DNA of 64,000 nt from Streptomyces hundungensis (GTDB taxonomy: Bacteria > Actinomycetota > Actinomycetes > Streptomycetales > Streptomycetaceae), in contig NZ_CP032698.1 in assembly GCF_003627815.1 (NCBI RefSeq), positions 2,914,001-2,978,000 on the forward strand. The letters are read 5' to 3'. Under the pieces are notes generated by a model, which did no database searches, was not told the origin of the DNA, and was given only the letters and a program-made list of their open reading frames with translations. Below are positions 36,322 to 45,103 of the stretch, piece after piece. The position numbers and the translations under genes are program-made. Positions within the stretch are counted from its first letter, which is position 1. The number at the start of each line of letters is the position of its first letter.

Positions 36322-37359
36322 TCACGGGCTGCGGCGGGTCACGAACTCGGCCAGGGCGAGCAGTTCGCCCGCCGCCGCCAGGTCGGGAACGGCGCGCGAG
36401 AGGTGGTCGATGGCACGGGCCATCCGGTCGGCGGCATGGATCTGGGCCCAGTCGCGGCCGCCCGCGCGGTCCACCGCGTCGGCGGCCCTGGCGACCGCGT
36501 CGGCCCCCATCGGGCCCCGGTACAGCTCGGCGAGTTCGGCCGCCGCCGGGGTGCCCGAGCCCAGCGCGGCGATGACGGGCAGCGACTTCCGGTGTAAGGC
36601 GAGGTCGGCGCCCGCGGGCTTCCCGGGGTGCCCGGCGTCGCCCCAGATCCCGATGAGGTCGTCGATGAGCTGGAAGGCGAGCCCTGCTTCGCGGCCGAAC
36701 GCGTCCATCGCGGCGACCTCCTCGTCGCGCGCTCCCGCGTAGAGCGCGCCGAGCGCGCACGCGCAGCCGAGCAGCGCCCCGGTCTTCGCCATCGCCGTGG
36801 TGAGGCATGCGTCGAGCGAGACGTCCCGCGGGCCGCGGTGCTCGAAGGCGCGGTCGGCCTGCCGGCCCGCGCAGAGTTCGACGACGCAGGCCGCGAGGCG
36901 GGCCGAGGCGGCGCCGGAGACACGGTGGCCGTCGTCGGCGATCAGCCGCAGCCCGAGGGCGAGCAGCGCGTCGCCGACGAGGACCGCGGCCGGGGTGCCG
37001 AAGACGCTCCAGGCGGTGGGCCGGTCGCGCGGCGTCGCCTCCTCGGCGATGGCGCCGTCGTGGAGCAGCGTGCAGTGGTGGACGAGTTCGACGGCGGCGG
37101 CCGCCCTGAGGGCCGCTTCCGGGCGTCCGCCGAGCGCGGAGGCGGTGGCCAGGACGAGGGCCGGGCGGATCGCGTCGTCGGCCCGGGCGCCCGCCGGGGT
37201 GCCGCCCGCGTGCTCCCAGCCGAAGTGGTACATCGCCACCCGCCGAAGGGAGCCCGGCAGCGACTCCACGGTCGAGCGCAGCGCGGGGGTGACGGCGGTC
37301 CGGGTGCGTTCGAGCAGGTCCCGGGCCTCACGGCCCTCCATGGCTTCCGGCGTTGCCAA
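36322..37359 (-). CDS. Polyprenyl-diphosphate-synthase family protein, probable encapsulin cargo, degenerate first Asp motif
   Basis: A 345-aa isoprenyl synthase fold protein. The second Asp-rich motif is intact (FQLIDDLIGIWGD, Asp233/234), and RPALVLATASALGG corresponds to the substrate Arg/Lys region. The first Asp-rich motif, normally HDDxxD, reads HDGAIAEEATPRDRPTAW (residues 100-117), so two metal-binding aspartates are lost. It is therefore either catalytically altered or non-catalytic. It follows the family 2B encapsulin gene by 69 bases; polyprenyl transferases are a known predicted cargo class of such shells. The start is TTG with AGGAAGG; an ATG at 37341 is an alternative. Confidence 0.85.
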   Translation of the reverse strand: MATPEAMEGREARDLLERTRTAVTPALRSTVESLPGSLRRVAMYHFGWEHAGGTPAGARADDAIRPALVLATASALGGRPEAALRAAAAVELVHHCTLLHDGAIAEEATPRDRPTAWSVFGTPAAVLVGDALLALGLRLIADDGHRVSGAASARLAACVVELCAGRQADRAFEHRGPRDVSLDACLTTAMAKTGALLGCACALGALYAGARDEEVAAMDAFGREAGLAFQLIDDLIGIWGDAGHPGKPAGADLALHRKSLPVIAALGSGTPAAAELAELYRGPMGADAVARAADAVDRAGGRDWAQIHAADRMARAIDHLSRAVPDLAAAGELLALAEFVTRRSP

Positions 37360-37428
37360 CGGGTGTGCCCTTCCTCGGGGTTGACGGCGGCACGGGCGCG
37401 CCGTCGGTGGCGCGCCCGGACCGGAAGC

Positions 37429-38826
37429 TCACCGCCAGCGGCTGACCTCGACGTTCTCCAGGACACCGAGCGCGTCGGGGACCAGGATCGCGGCCGAGTA
37501 GTAGGCGGTGACGAGGTAGGAGATGATCGCCTGCTCGTCGATGCCCATGAAGCGGACCGAGAGGCTCGGCTCGATCTCGTCCGGGATGCCCGACTGCTGG
37601 AGCCCGATCACGCCCTGCTCGGCCTCGCCGGTACGCATACAGATGATCGAGGTCGTACGGGCGTCGCTGACCGGGATCTTGTTGCAGGGGAAGATCGGCA
37701 CTCCGCGCCAGGCCGGTACGTGGTTGCCGGCGACCTCCACCGACTCGGGCACCAGGCCGCGCTTGTTGCACTCGCGCCCGAAGGCGGCGATCGCCCGCGG
37801 GTGGGCGAGGAAGAGCTTGTTGCCGCGGCGGCGCGAGAGCAGCTCGTCCATGTCGTCGGGGCTCGGCACGCCGTCGTGCGGCTGGAGGCGCTGGCCGTAG
37901 TCGCAGTTGGTCAGGAGGCCGAACTCCCGGTTGTTGATGAGCTCGTGCTCCTGGCGCTCGCGCAGCGCCTCGACCGTGAGCCTGAGCTGCTGCTCGGTCT
38001 GGTTCATCGGCTGGTTGTAGAGGTCGGCGACGCGGCTGTGGACCTTCAGCACGGTCTGTGCCACCGAGAGTTCGTACTCGCGGGGCGCGCCCTCGTAGTC
38101 GACGTAGGTGTGCGGGATGACCGCTTCGCCGACGTGTCCGGCGGAGAGGTCGATGGCCGCTTCGCCGTAGTTGTTGGTGCGCTGTTCCGGCAGGGCCGAG
38201 ACCGCCGCGAGGTGGTCGCGCAGCGTCTCGGAGCGCTCGGCGAGGTTGAGCACGTCGGCCCGGCTGAGGATGAGCACGGTGCAGCCGGTGGTGGCGCGGT
38301 AGGTGCACTCCCAGGCGGCCTCGCCGGAGACGAGCGCCCGCTCGCCGAAGTGTGCCCCGTCCGCGAGGAATCCCAGGGCCGTCTCGTCGCCGTAGGGGCC
38401 GGTGCCGACCTTCTCGACGCGGCCGTGCGCGAGCAGGTACACCCGGTCGGCGACGTCGCCCGCGGTGGCGATGACCTCGCCCGCGGCGAAGTCGCGCTGT
38501 TCACAGCGGTTGGCGAGCTCGCCGAGCACCGTCTCGTCGTCGAAGTCCCGCAGCGCGGGCAACTCACCCAGTTCGGCGGGGATGACGGCGACCCGCTCGC
38601 CGGTCTGGACGAAGGTGATCCGCCCGTCTCCCACCGAGTAGCTGAGGCGTCGGTTGACCCGGTACGTACCGCCCTGCACCTGGACCCACGGCAGCATCCG
38701 CAGCAGCCAGCGGGAGGTGATCTCCTGCATCTGCGGCGCGGACTTGGTGGTGGTCGCCAAGTTTCGCGCGGCAGCTGTGCCGAGACTCTGTTGGGCGCGG
38801 TTCTCGGGGCCTGCCTCGACGGACAT
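37429..38826 (-). CDS. Family 2B encapsulin shell protein with cyclic-nucleotide-binding-like domain (EshA type)
   Basis: A 465-aa nanocompartment shell protein. After an N-terminal arm ([22 protein letters not shown]) comes an inserted CRP-like domain (residues about 95-200) with the phosphate-binding-cassette-like [19 protein letters not shown]. The HK97-fold part then includes [53 protein letters not shown] and ends [39 protein letters not shown]. It would self-assemble into an icosahedral cage that loads the downstream polyprenyl-synthase-like protein. GAAGGAG precedes the ATG. Older literature calls such proteins EshA, implicated in growth and ppGpp. Confidence 0.93.
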   Translation of the reverse strand: MSVEAGPENRAQQSLGTAAARNLATTTKSAPQMQEITSRWLLRMLPWVQVQGGTYRVNRRLSYSVGDGRITFVQTGERVAVIPAELGELPALRDFDDETVLGELANRCEQRDFAAGEVIATAGDVADRVYLLAHGRVEKVGTGPYGDETALGFLADGAHFGERALVSGEAAWECTYRATTGCTVLILSRADVLNLAERSETLRDHLAAVSALPEQRTNNYGEAAIDLSAGHVGEAVIPHTYVDYEGAPREYELSVAQTVLKVHSRVADLYNQPMNQTEQQLRLTVEALRERQEHELINNREFGLLTNCDYGQRLQPHDGVPSPDDMDELLSRRRGNKLFLAHPRAIAAFGRECNKRGLVPESVEVAGNHVPAWRGVPIFPCNKIPVSDARTTSIICMRTGEAEQGVIGLQQSGIPDEIEPSLSVRFMGIDEQAIISYLVTAYYSAAILVPDALGVLENVEVSRWR

Positions 38827-39035
38827 GTGACTCCTTCTGAGCGTTCACGATCTTCAAGCCGGACTGCCCTGAGAACACTTCCATCACGGAGAGTCCCCGC
38901 GCCATTACTCGAATGAGTGGGGTTAGGGAACCGGCGGGAGGGGCAATGCCGCCGAGCCCTCGAACAGGCCCCGCACGGCTTCCGGTTGCCGGCCGCGAAC
39001 CGCGCGGCCGACAACCGACGCCGGGACCGGCCGCT

Positions 39036-39058
39036 AATTTGCAGCGGTGATGCAAGTT
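39036..39058. promoter_or_regulatory. Candidate NsrR operator upstream of nsrR
   Basis: An inverted repeat AATTTGCA-N7-TGCAAGTT (7 of 8 pairs) lies 15 bases before the nsrR start. Upstream of hmp a related GCAT-N5-ATGC element with flanking A/T tracts occurs at about 39571-39584. Both are candidate sites for the NO-sensing repressor; the true motif is not certain. Confidence 0.4.
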
Positions 39059-39073
39059 ATCTACGGTGCTCGC

Positions 39074-39517
39074 ATGCGGTTGACGAGATTCACCGATCTT
39101 GCGCTGCGGGTGCTGATGCGCCTCGCGGTCATCGAGCACGCCGACGACCAGGCCCCGCCCACCACGCGCGAGGTGGCGGACGCGATGCGGATCCCGTACA
39201 CGCACACCGCGAAGGTCGTCGCCCGGCTCCAGCACCTCTCGCTCATCGAGGCGCGGCGCGGCCGGGGCGGCGGGCTCGTGCTGACCACGGCGGGCCGACT
39301 CGCCTCCGTGGGGGGCCTGGTGCGTGAGCTCGAAGGGCCCGGCGAAGTCGTGGACTGCGAAGGGGCGTCGCCCTGCCCGCTGGTCGCGGCCTGCCGGCTG
39401 CGCCGGGCGCTGCACCGCGCGCGGGAGGCGTTCTACGACTCCCTCGACGAGCTCACGGTGGACGACCTCGTGGCCTCGCCGACCGGCCCCCTCCTGATCG
39501 GCATCACCAGCCGCTGA
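39074..39517 (+). CDS. nsrR: Rrf2-family NO-sensing repressor NsrR
   Basis: A 147-aa protein. The winged helix MRLTRFTDLALRVLMRLAVIEH ... TTREVADAMRIPYTHTAKVVARLQHLSLIEARRGRGGGLVL is followed by three cluster-ligating cysteines Cys95, Cys101 and Cys107 (DCEGASPCPLVAAC), the spacing of NsrR [Fe-S] proteins. It senses nitric oxide by cluster nitrosylation and represses the flavohaemoglobin gene that follows 91 bases downstream. The ATG at 39074 was chosen over one 27 bases upstream by the conserved N-terminus. Confidence 0.93.
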   Translation: MRLTRFTDLALRVLMRLAVIEHADDQAPPTTREVADAMRIPYTHTAKVVARLQHLSLIEARRGRGGGLVLTTAGRLASVGGLVRELEGPGEVVDCEGASPCPLVAACRLRRALHRAREAFYDSLDELTVDDLVASPTGPLLIGITSR

Positions 39518-39608
39518 CTCCGCACCGACCGCCCATCGGCCCGGCGCGACCCTCCGCACGCCCTTGAATATGCATCGCTCATGCCAATTTAACCGAAGGA
39601 GTCCGTCG

Positions 39609-40799
39609 ATGCTGTCCGAAAAGTCGACCGCGACCGTACGCGCCACCCTGCCCGCCGTCGCCGCGGCCATCGACACCATCACCGAGCGCTTCTACGGACG
39701 TCTCTTCGCGGCCCACCCCGAGCTGCTGCGCGATCTGTTCAACCGGGGCAACCAGGCGGCCGGCCTCCAGACGCGGGCGCTCGCCGGTTCCATCGCCGCC
39801 TTCGCCACGCATCTGGTGGACCACCCCGAGGACCGCCCCCACGTGATGCTGAGCCGGATCGCCCACAAACACGCCTCGCTCGGCGTCACAGCCGACCAGT
39901 ACAAGGTCGTCCACCAGCACCTGTTCGCCGCGATCGGCGAGGTGCTCGGCGAGGCCGTCACGCCCGAGGTCGCCGACGCGTGGGCCGAGGTGTACTGGCT
40001 GATGGCGAACGGCCTGATCGCCGCCGAGACCCGGCTGTACGAGGAGCGGGGCGTGCTCGCCGGGGACGTCTGGCGCGAGTGGACCGTGGCCGCCCGGGTC
40101 GAGGAGACCCCCGACTGCGCCACCTTCCGGCTGCGCCCCGCCGACGGCGCCCCCGCGCCCGCCTTCAGGCCGGGCCAGTACGTCTCCGTCCAGGTCGAAC
40201 TCCCCGACGGCGCCCGCCAGATACGCCAGTACAGCCTGCGCTCGGCGCCCGGGGGCGAGCTGCGTTCCCTCACCGTCAAGCGCGTCCAGGGCGATCCGGA
40301 CGGAGAGGTTTCCGGCCACCTGCACGCCCGGGTCCGCGAGGGCGACCGGCTGCGCGTCTCGGCCCCGTACGGCGATCTCGTGCTCGCCGGTGACGAGGTG
40401 CCGCTGCTGCTCGTGTCGGCGGGCATCGGCTGCACGCCGATGGTGTCGATGCTTCAGGGGCTGGCGGCCGACGGGTACCGCGCGCCGGTGACCGTGGCGC
40501 ACGCCGACCGCTCCCCCGCCGCGCACGCGCTGCGCGAGGAGCACACGGCGCTCACCGGCCGACTCCCGGACGCGGCGGCCCACTTCTGGTACGAGGCTCC
40601 CGGCCCCGGGCACCCCGCCGACCGCACCGGTCTGATGGACCTCACCGCCCTCCCGGTTCTGCCGGGCACCCGCGCCTATCTCTGCGGCCCGCTCCCCTTC
40701 ATGCGCGCGGTGCGCGGCCAGCTCCTCGCCCGGGGCGTACCGGCGGCCGACATCCACTACGAGGTGTTCGGCCCCGATCTGTGGCTCGCCCAGGGCTGA
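39609..40799 (+). CDS. hmp: Flavohaemoglobin, nitric oxide dioxygenase
   Basis: A 396-aa three-domain enzyme turning NO into nitrate with O2 and NAD(P)H. The globin domain (residues 1-135) has proximal His88 in AHKHASLGV and the FYGRLFAAHPEL helix. The FAD domain has the RQYSLRSAP motif near 213. The NAD domain has LVSAGIGCTPMVSML and ends YEVFGPD. GAAGGAG precedes the ATG. It lies directly after nsrR and is its expected target. Confidence 0.97.
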   Translation: MLSEKSTATVRATLPAVAAAIDTITERFYGRLFAAHPELLRDLFNRGNQAAGLQTRALAGSIAAFATHLVDHPEDRPHVMLSRIAHKHASLGVTADQYKVVHQHLFAAIGEVLGEAVTPEVADAWAEVYWLMANGLIAAETRLYEERGVLAGDVWREWTVAARVEETPDCATFRLRPADGAPAPAFRPGQYVSVQVELPDGARQIRQYSLRSAPGGELRSLTVKRVQGDPDGEVSGHLHARVREGDRLRVSAPYGDLVLAGDEVPLLLVSAGIGCTPMVSMLQGLAADGYRAPVTVAHADRSPAAHALREEHTALTGRLPDAAAHFWYEAPGPGHPADRTGLMDLTALPVLPGTRAYLCGPLPFMRAVRGQLLARGVPAADIHYEVFGPDLWLAQG

Positions 40800-40924
40800 T
40801 CCGTCCCCCGTCGGCCACCCCTGTCCGGATCGGCTCGCTCACCAAACCGAACAGATCGCCCTATAGCGGGAGTTGCGGTACAAGCGGTACGAGATAGTCC
40901 GCACCGCTCTGGAAGGAGGCGGCC

Positions 40925-41515
40925 ATGGCCCCTCCCCTGTCCGCAGACCAATTCCTCGCCGCCCTGCGCGCCGAGGGCCTCACCGTCGTCGAGGTCGGCC
41001 ACTGGCGCACCCACAACCGGGCCGGCCACGGCGGCTGGGGTCCGATCAACGGCGTCGTCATCCACCACACGGCCAGCCACGGCGCCGATGCCACGGTCCG
41101 TCTCTGCTACGACGGCTACGACTCGCTGCCGGGACCGCTCTGCCACGGGGTGATCACCAAGGACGGCGCGGTGCACCTCGTCGGCAACGGCCGCGCCAAC
41201 CACGCGGGCGCGGGCGACGGCGACGTCCTGCGGGCCGTGATCGCCGAGAAGCGGCTGCCACCGCCGGTGACGAACAACACCGACGGCAACACCCACTTCT
41301 ACGGTTTCGAGTGCGAGAACCTCGGAGACGGCGAGGACCCCTGGCCCGCCGCCCAGCTCGACGCCATCGTGAAGGCGGCCACCGCCGTGTGCCGCCACTA
41401 CGGCTGGACGGAGCGCTCGGTCATCGGGCACAAGGAGTGGCAGGTCGGCAAGGTGGACCCGCGCGGCTTCACGATGGACTGGCTGCGGGAGCGGGTGCAC
41501 GAGCGCCTGAAGTGA
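40925..41515 (+). CDS. N-acetylmuramoyl-L-alanine amidase (Amidase_2 / PGRP fold)
   Basis: A 196-aa zinc amidase cutting the MurNAc-L-Ala bond. Zinc-site residues are seen in GVVIHHTASHG and in VIGHKEWQVGKVDPRGFTMDWLRERV; GRANHAGAG lies between. There is no signal peptide, so it may act inside, be released by lysis, or be phage-derived; the codon use is like its neighbours. GGAAGGAGG gives a strong start. Confidence 0.9.
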   Translation: MAPPLSADQFLAALRAEGLTVVEVGHWRTHNRAGHGGWGPINGVVIHHTASHGADATVRLCYDGYDSLPGPLCHGVITKDGAVHLVGNGRANHAGAGDGDVLRAVIAEKRLPPPVTNNTDGNTHFYGFECENLGDGEDPWPAAQLDAIVKAATAVCRHYGWTERSVIGHKEWQVGKVDPRGFTMDWLRERVHERLK

Positions 41516-41568
41516 ACGGCGGGGCGGCCCGCGATGCCTCCCGTGACCACGGACGCGACAATGGGGCC

Positions 41569-42450
41569 ATGACCCCCGAAGCGCTCGTCCCCCGCCTCCC
41601 CTCCCCCTTGGAGGACGTGGCGGACGAGCGGTTCGCGCGGCACGGGGTGCGGCTGCTGCTCAAGCGGGACGATCTGATCCACCCGGACCTGGTGGGCAAC
41701 AAGTGGCGCAAACTCGCGCCGAACCTGCGCGCCGCCGCCGGCCGGCCCGTCCTCACCTTCGGCGGCGCCTACTCCAACCATCTGCGCGCGACGGCCGCCG
41801 CCGGCCGCCTCCTGGGCTTCCCCACCATCGGAGTCGTCCGGGGCGACGAACTGGCCGGCCGCCCCCTCAACCCGTCCCTCGCGCGATGCGCGGCGGACGG
41901 GATGCGGCTCCACTTCGTCGACCGCGCGACCTACCGTCGCGCATCCGCCCCCGAGGTCCTGGCGGCCCTCCTGGACCTGCTGGATCCCGAGGCGTACGTC
42001 GTGCCCGAGGGCGGCAGCAACTCCCTTGCGGTGCGCGGCTGTACGGAGCTGGGCGCGGAGCTGCGCGGGCACGCGGACGTGGTCGCGGTGGCCTGCGGCA
42101 CCGGAGGCACCCTGGCCGGGCTCGCCGCCGGCCTCGGCTCGGGCCAACGGGCGCTCGGAGTGCCGGTCCTGAAGGGCGGCTTCCTCGGCGAGGAGATACG
42201 GGGCCTCCAGCGGGCGGCGTTCGGCGAGGTGCGGGGCGCCTGGACGCTGGAGGAGCGCTTCCACTTCGGCGGCTACGCCCGCCTGCCCGCCGAACTGGAC
42301 GCCTTCGCCCGGGACTTCGAGGAGCGGCACGGGCTGGGAGTGGAGCGGCTGTACGTGGCGAAGCTGCTGTACGCGCTGGTGGCCCTGGCCGACGAGGGGG
42401 CGTTCCCGGCGGGCACCAGGGTGGCGGCGGTGATCACCGGGCGGCCGTGA
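41569..42450 (+). CDS. PLP-dependent ACC deaminase / D-cysteine desulfhydrase family protein
   Basis: A 293-aa fold-type II PLP enzyme. The PLP lysine region is DLIHPDLVGNKWRKLAPNL (Lys45), TFGGAYSNHLRATAAAG binds the substrate carboxylate, and ACGTGGTLAGLAAGLG binds the PLP phosphate. It is shorter than typical ACC deaminase (about 338 aa), so a D-cysteine desulfhydrase or related lyase role is more likely. It follows the amidase gene in the same direction 53 bases later. Confidence 0.85.
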   Translation: MTPEALVPRLPSPLEDVADERFARHGVRLLLKRDDLIHPDLVGNKWRKLAPNLRAAAGRPVLTFGGAYSNHLRATAAAGRLLGFPTIGVVRGDELAGRPLNPSLARCAADGMRLHFVDRATYRRASAPEVLAALLDLLDPEAYVVPEGGSNSLAVRGCTELGAELRGHADVVAVACGTGGTLAGLAAGLGSGQRALGVPVLKGGFLGEEIRGLQRAAFGEVRGAWTLEERFHFGGYARLPAELDAFARDFEERHGLGVERLYVAKLLYALVALADEGAFPAGTRVAAVITGRP

Positions 42451-42484
42451 ACCGGGCGCCCGGCCCGCGCCGGTCACTCAACGG

Positions 42485-44083
42485 CTACTCCTCGCCCTCC
42501 CGGTACGCGGCCGCCTCCTCCAGGTCCAGTCTGCGCAGCAGGGTCCGCATCATCTCGTCGTCGATGCGGCGCTCGTCGCGCAGGGACACGAACACCTTGC
42601 GCTCCGCGTCGATCATTTCGCGCGACAGCCGCCGATAGGTGTCGTCCGCGGACTCCCCGGTCGTCTCGTTGACCGCCCCGAGCCGCTCCCACACGGCATT
42701 GCGCCGCCGTTCCAGGACCGTCCGCAGCCGGGCGGCGAGCGGCGGCGGCAGGGTGTTGCGCTCGTCGGCGAGCAGCTCCTCCAGGCGGGCCTCGGCCGCC
42801 CGGGAGGCCTCGCTCTGGGCCTGGGCCTCGGCCAGCGTCTCGGCCTGGGTGTCCCGTCCGGGCAGTTTGAGCAGCCGGATCAGCGGGGGCAGCGTCAGAC
42901 CCTGTACGACAAGGGTGCCGATGACCGTGGTGAAGGTGAGGAACAGGACCAGGTTGCGGGCCGGGAAGCCCTGGCCGTCCTCCATCGTCAGCGGGATGGA
43001 GAAGGCGATGGCGAGCGAGACCACCCCGCGCATGCCGGCCCACCCCACGATGACCGGCGCCGTCCAGTCGGTCTCCGGCTCCCGCCGCCGGATCCGCTCG
43101 GAGACCGCGCGCGGCAGGAACGTCGCCGGGAAGACCCAGACGAAGCGGGCGGCCACCACGAGGGCGAACACCCCCACCGCGTACCAGACCGCCTCGGCGA
43201 CCCCGTACTCCCCAAGTCCCTTGAGGACCACCGGCATTTGCAGTCCGATCAGCGCGAACACCGCCGATTCCAGGAGGAAGGCGACCACCTTCCACACCGC
43301 CTCCTCCTGGAGCCGGGTCGCGAAGTCCACCTGCCAGGAGCGGTGTCCGAGGTAGAGCGCCACGACCACCACCGCGAGCACGCCCGACGCCCCCACCTGT
43401 TCCGCCGCCGCATAGGCGACGAACGGGATGAGCAGCGACAGCGTGTTCTGCAACAGCGCCTCGTGGAGGTGGCGGCGCAGCCAGTGGATGGGCAGCATCA
43501 GGACGAGGCCCACCCCGATCCCGCCGATCGCGGCGAGCGCGAACTCCTTGACGCCGTCGCCCCAGGTCGCCCCGGCCCCGACCGCCGCCGCGAGCGCCAC
43601 CTTGTACGCGGTGATCGCGGTCGCGTCGTTCACCAGGGACTCGCCCTGGAGGATCGTGGTGATGCGGCTGGGCAACCGCAGCCGCCGGGCGATGGCGGTG
43701 GCCGCGACCGCGTCCGGCGGCGCGATCACCGCCCCCAGCACCAGGGCCGCGGTCAACGGAAGATCGGGGACGAGCAGGTAGGCGAGATAGCCGACCACGA
43801 CGGTCGCGAACAGGGTGTAACCGACGGAAAGCAGCGCCACCGGCCGCAGGTTGGCCCGCAGATCGAGGTACGAGCTCTCCAGGGCCGCCGTGTGCAGCAG
43901 CGGCGGCAGCACCAGAGGCAGCACGATGTGCGGGTCGAGGGTGTATGCGGGGACGCCGGGCACGTACGCCCCCACCAGCCCCACCGCCACCAGGAGCAGC
44001 GGCGCGGGCACCGGCGTCCGGCGGGCGGCCCCCGCGACCGCGGCGCTCGCCGCGATCAGCGCCACCAGCGGCAATGCATCCAT
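42485..44083 (-). CDS. Na+/H+ antiporter, CPA1 type
   Basis: A 532-aa protein with about 12 membrane helices and a long cytoplasmic C-terminal helical domain (residues about 400-532). The ion-binding core is LVLGAVIAPPDAVAATAIARRLRLP and LQGESLVNDATAITAYKVALA (ND pair), with VGWAGMRGVVSLAIAFSIPL later, as in NhaP/YjcE-like exchangers. The ATG at 44083 or the GTG directly before it can be the start. The neighbouring divergent UBP zinc-finger gene is a recurring partner. Confidence 0.93.
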   Translation of the reverse strand: MDALPLVALIAASAAVAGAARRTPVPAPLLLVAVGLVGAYVPGVPAYTLDPHIVLPLVLPPLLHTAALESSYLDLRANLRPVALLSVGYTLFATVVVGYLAYLLVPDLPLTAALVLGAVIAPPDAVAATAIARRLRLPSRITTILQGESLVNDATAITAYKVALAAAVGAGATWGDGVKEFALAAIGGIGVGLVLMLPIHWLRRHLHEALLQNTLSLLIPFVAYAAAEQVGASGVLAVVVVALYLGHRSWQVDFATRLQEEAVWKVVAFLLESAVFALIGLQMPVVLKGLGEYGVAEAVWYAVGVFALVVAARFVWVFPATFLPRAVSERIRRREPETDWTAPVIVGWAGMRGVVSLAIAFSIPLTMEDGQGFPARNLVLFLTFTTVIGTLVVQGLTLPPLIRLLKLPGRDTQAETLAEAQAQSEASRAAEARLEELLADERNTLPPPLAARLRTVLERRRNAVWERLGAVNETTGESADDTYRRLSREMIDAERKVFVSLRDERRIDDEMMRTLLRRLDLEEAAAYREGEE

Positions 44084-44139
44084 CACAACCGTCCGTCCCC
44101 ACTCACCAGTGCCCCGCGCTCCGTCGTAACCTGGCCATC

Positions 44140-44400
44140 ATGAGCGAGTGCCCGCACGTTGCAGAACTGCCGCGCCCCGAGCCGGCCCCGCTGAGCGACA
44201 CCTGCCCGGAGTGTCTGAAAGAGGGTACGCACCCCGTCCAGCTGCGCCTGTGTCTGGTCTGTGGCCATGTGGGGTGCTGCGACTCCTCGCCGCATCAGCA
44301 CGCCACGGGCCACTTCAAGGAGACCGGTCACGCGGTGATGCGGACCTTCGAGCCCGGCGAGAGCTGGCGTTGGTGTTTCGTGGACGGCGTGCTGGTGTGA
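44140..44400 (+). CDS. UBP-type zinc-finger protein
   Basis: An 86-aa protein consisting of a single ZnF-UBP domain: CPHVAELP, DTCPECLKEGTHPVQLRLCLVCGHVGCCDSSPHQHATGHFKETGHAVMR. The Cys/His spacing is complete. In eukaryotes this fold reads ubiquitin C-termini; bacterial copies are often fused to or beside CPA1 antiporters, as here (divergent, 56 bases apart). A regulatory role for the antiporter is inferred. Confidence 0.9.
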   Translation: MSECPHVAELPRPEPAPLSDTCPECLKEGTHPVQLRLCLVCGHVGCCDSSPHQHATGHFKETGHAVMRTFEPGESWRWCFVDGVLV

Positions 44401-44689
44401 GAACGGCCTCCCCGATCTTCCGTCCGGAGCGGACGGAGAGGTTCGAAGCCCGTGGTGCCTGGGTACGTCAACCCGGTCCCGGTTCACAGCAATTGGGCAC
44501 TGCAAACCTCTAGCCACTGTCCGTACGCATGGGCTTACCATGAGTGACGGCCGCCGGGAGAGCTTCCGGCGACAGGGCACCATGGATCGCGATAGCGTCG
44601 CCAGTCCAGGTACGGACCCCGTACCCCCGGCCCCGGGACCTCCCCCCTCCCCGGGCCTTGACAGAGCTTGTGCCACCTTGGAGGTGAGG

Positions 44690-45103
44690 GTGTCCCAGAT
44701 CGCAGGCGAGCCCGGGAATCAGGACTTCGTGGAAGTCCGGCTGCCGGCCGCGGGTGCCTACCTGTCGGTGCTGCGTACGGCCACGGCCGGACTCGCGGCA
44801 CGTTTGGACTTCACCCTCGACGAGATCGAGGACCTGCGCATCGCGGTCGACGAGGCCTGCGCGATCCTGCTCCAGCAGGCCGTCCCAGGTTCCGTGTTGA
44901 GCTGTGTGTTCCGCCTCGTCGACGACTCCCTGGAGGTCACCGTCGCGGCGCCCACCACCGACGGGCGGGCCCCGGAGCGCGACACCTTCGCGTGGACGGT
45001 GCTCTCCGCGCTGGCCGGCAAGGTCGACTCCACCGTGGCCGAGGACCGCACGGTCTCCATCAGCCTGTACAAACAGCGCGGCGCGGGACCCGGACCGGCG
45101 TGA
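44690..45103 (+). CDS. ushX: Anti-sigma factor for SigH (UshX/PrsH)
   Basis: A 137-aa RsbW-type GHKL protein (SQIAGEPGNQDFVEVRLPAAGAYLSVLRTATAGLAARLDFTLDEIEDLRIAVDEACAILL), with the N-box in the last part and TFAWTVLSALAGKVDS as the remaining ATP-lid part. It binds and inhibits the stress sigma factor encoded next. The GTG was selected because GGAGG lies five bases upstream and the domain begins there; in-frame ATGs 108 and 150 bases upstream would add Pro-rich sequence. The stop overlaps the sigH start (GTGA). Confidence 0.93.
   Translation: MSQIAGEPGNQDFVEVRLPAAGAYLSVLRTATAGLAARLDFTLDEIEDLRIAVDEACAILLQQAVPGSVLSCVFRLVDDSLEVTVAAPTTDGRAPERDTFAWTVLSALAGKVDSTVAEDRTVSISLYKQRGAGPGPA

Noticed and set aside
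40925..41515. Amidase gene as part of a prophage
   Set aside because: The fold is phage-like, but no holin, capsid, integrase or attachment site is nearby, and the surroundings are core genes.
44425..44470. GGTTCGAAGCCC looking like a tRNA T-loop
   Set aside because: The flanking bases do not form the T-stem, and no acceptor, D-arm or anticodon arm can be paired around it.
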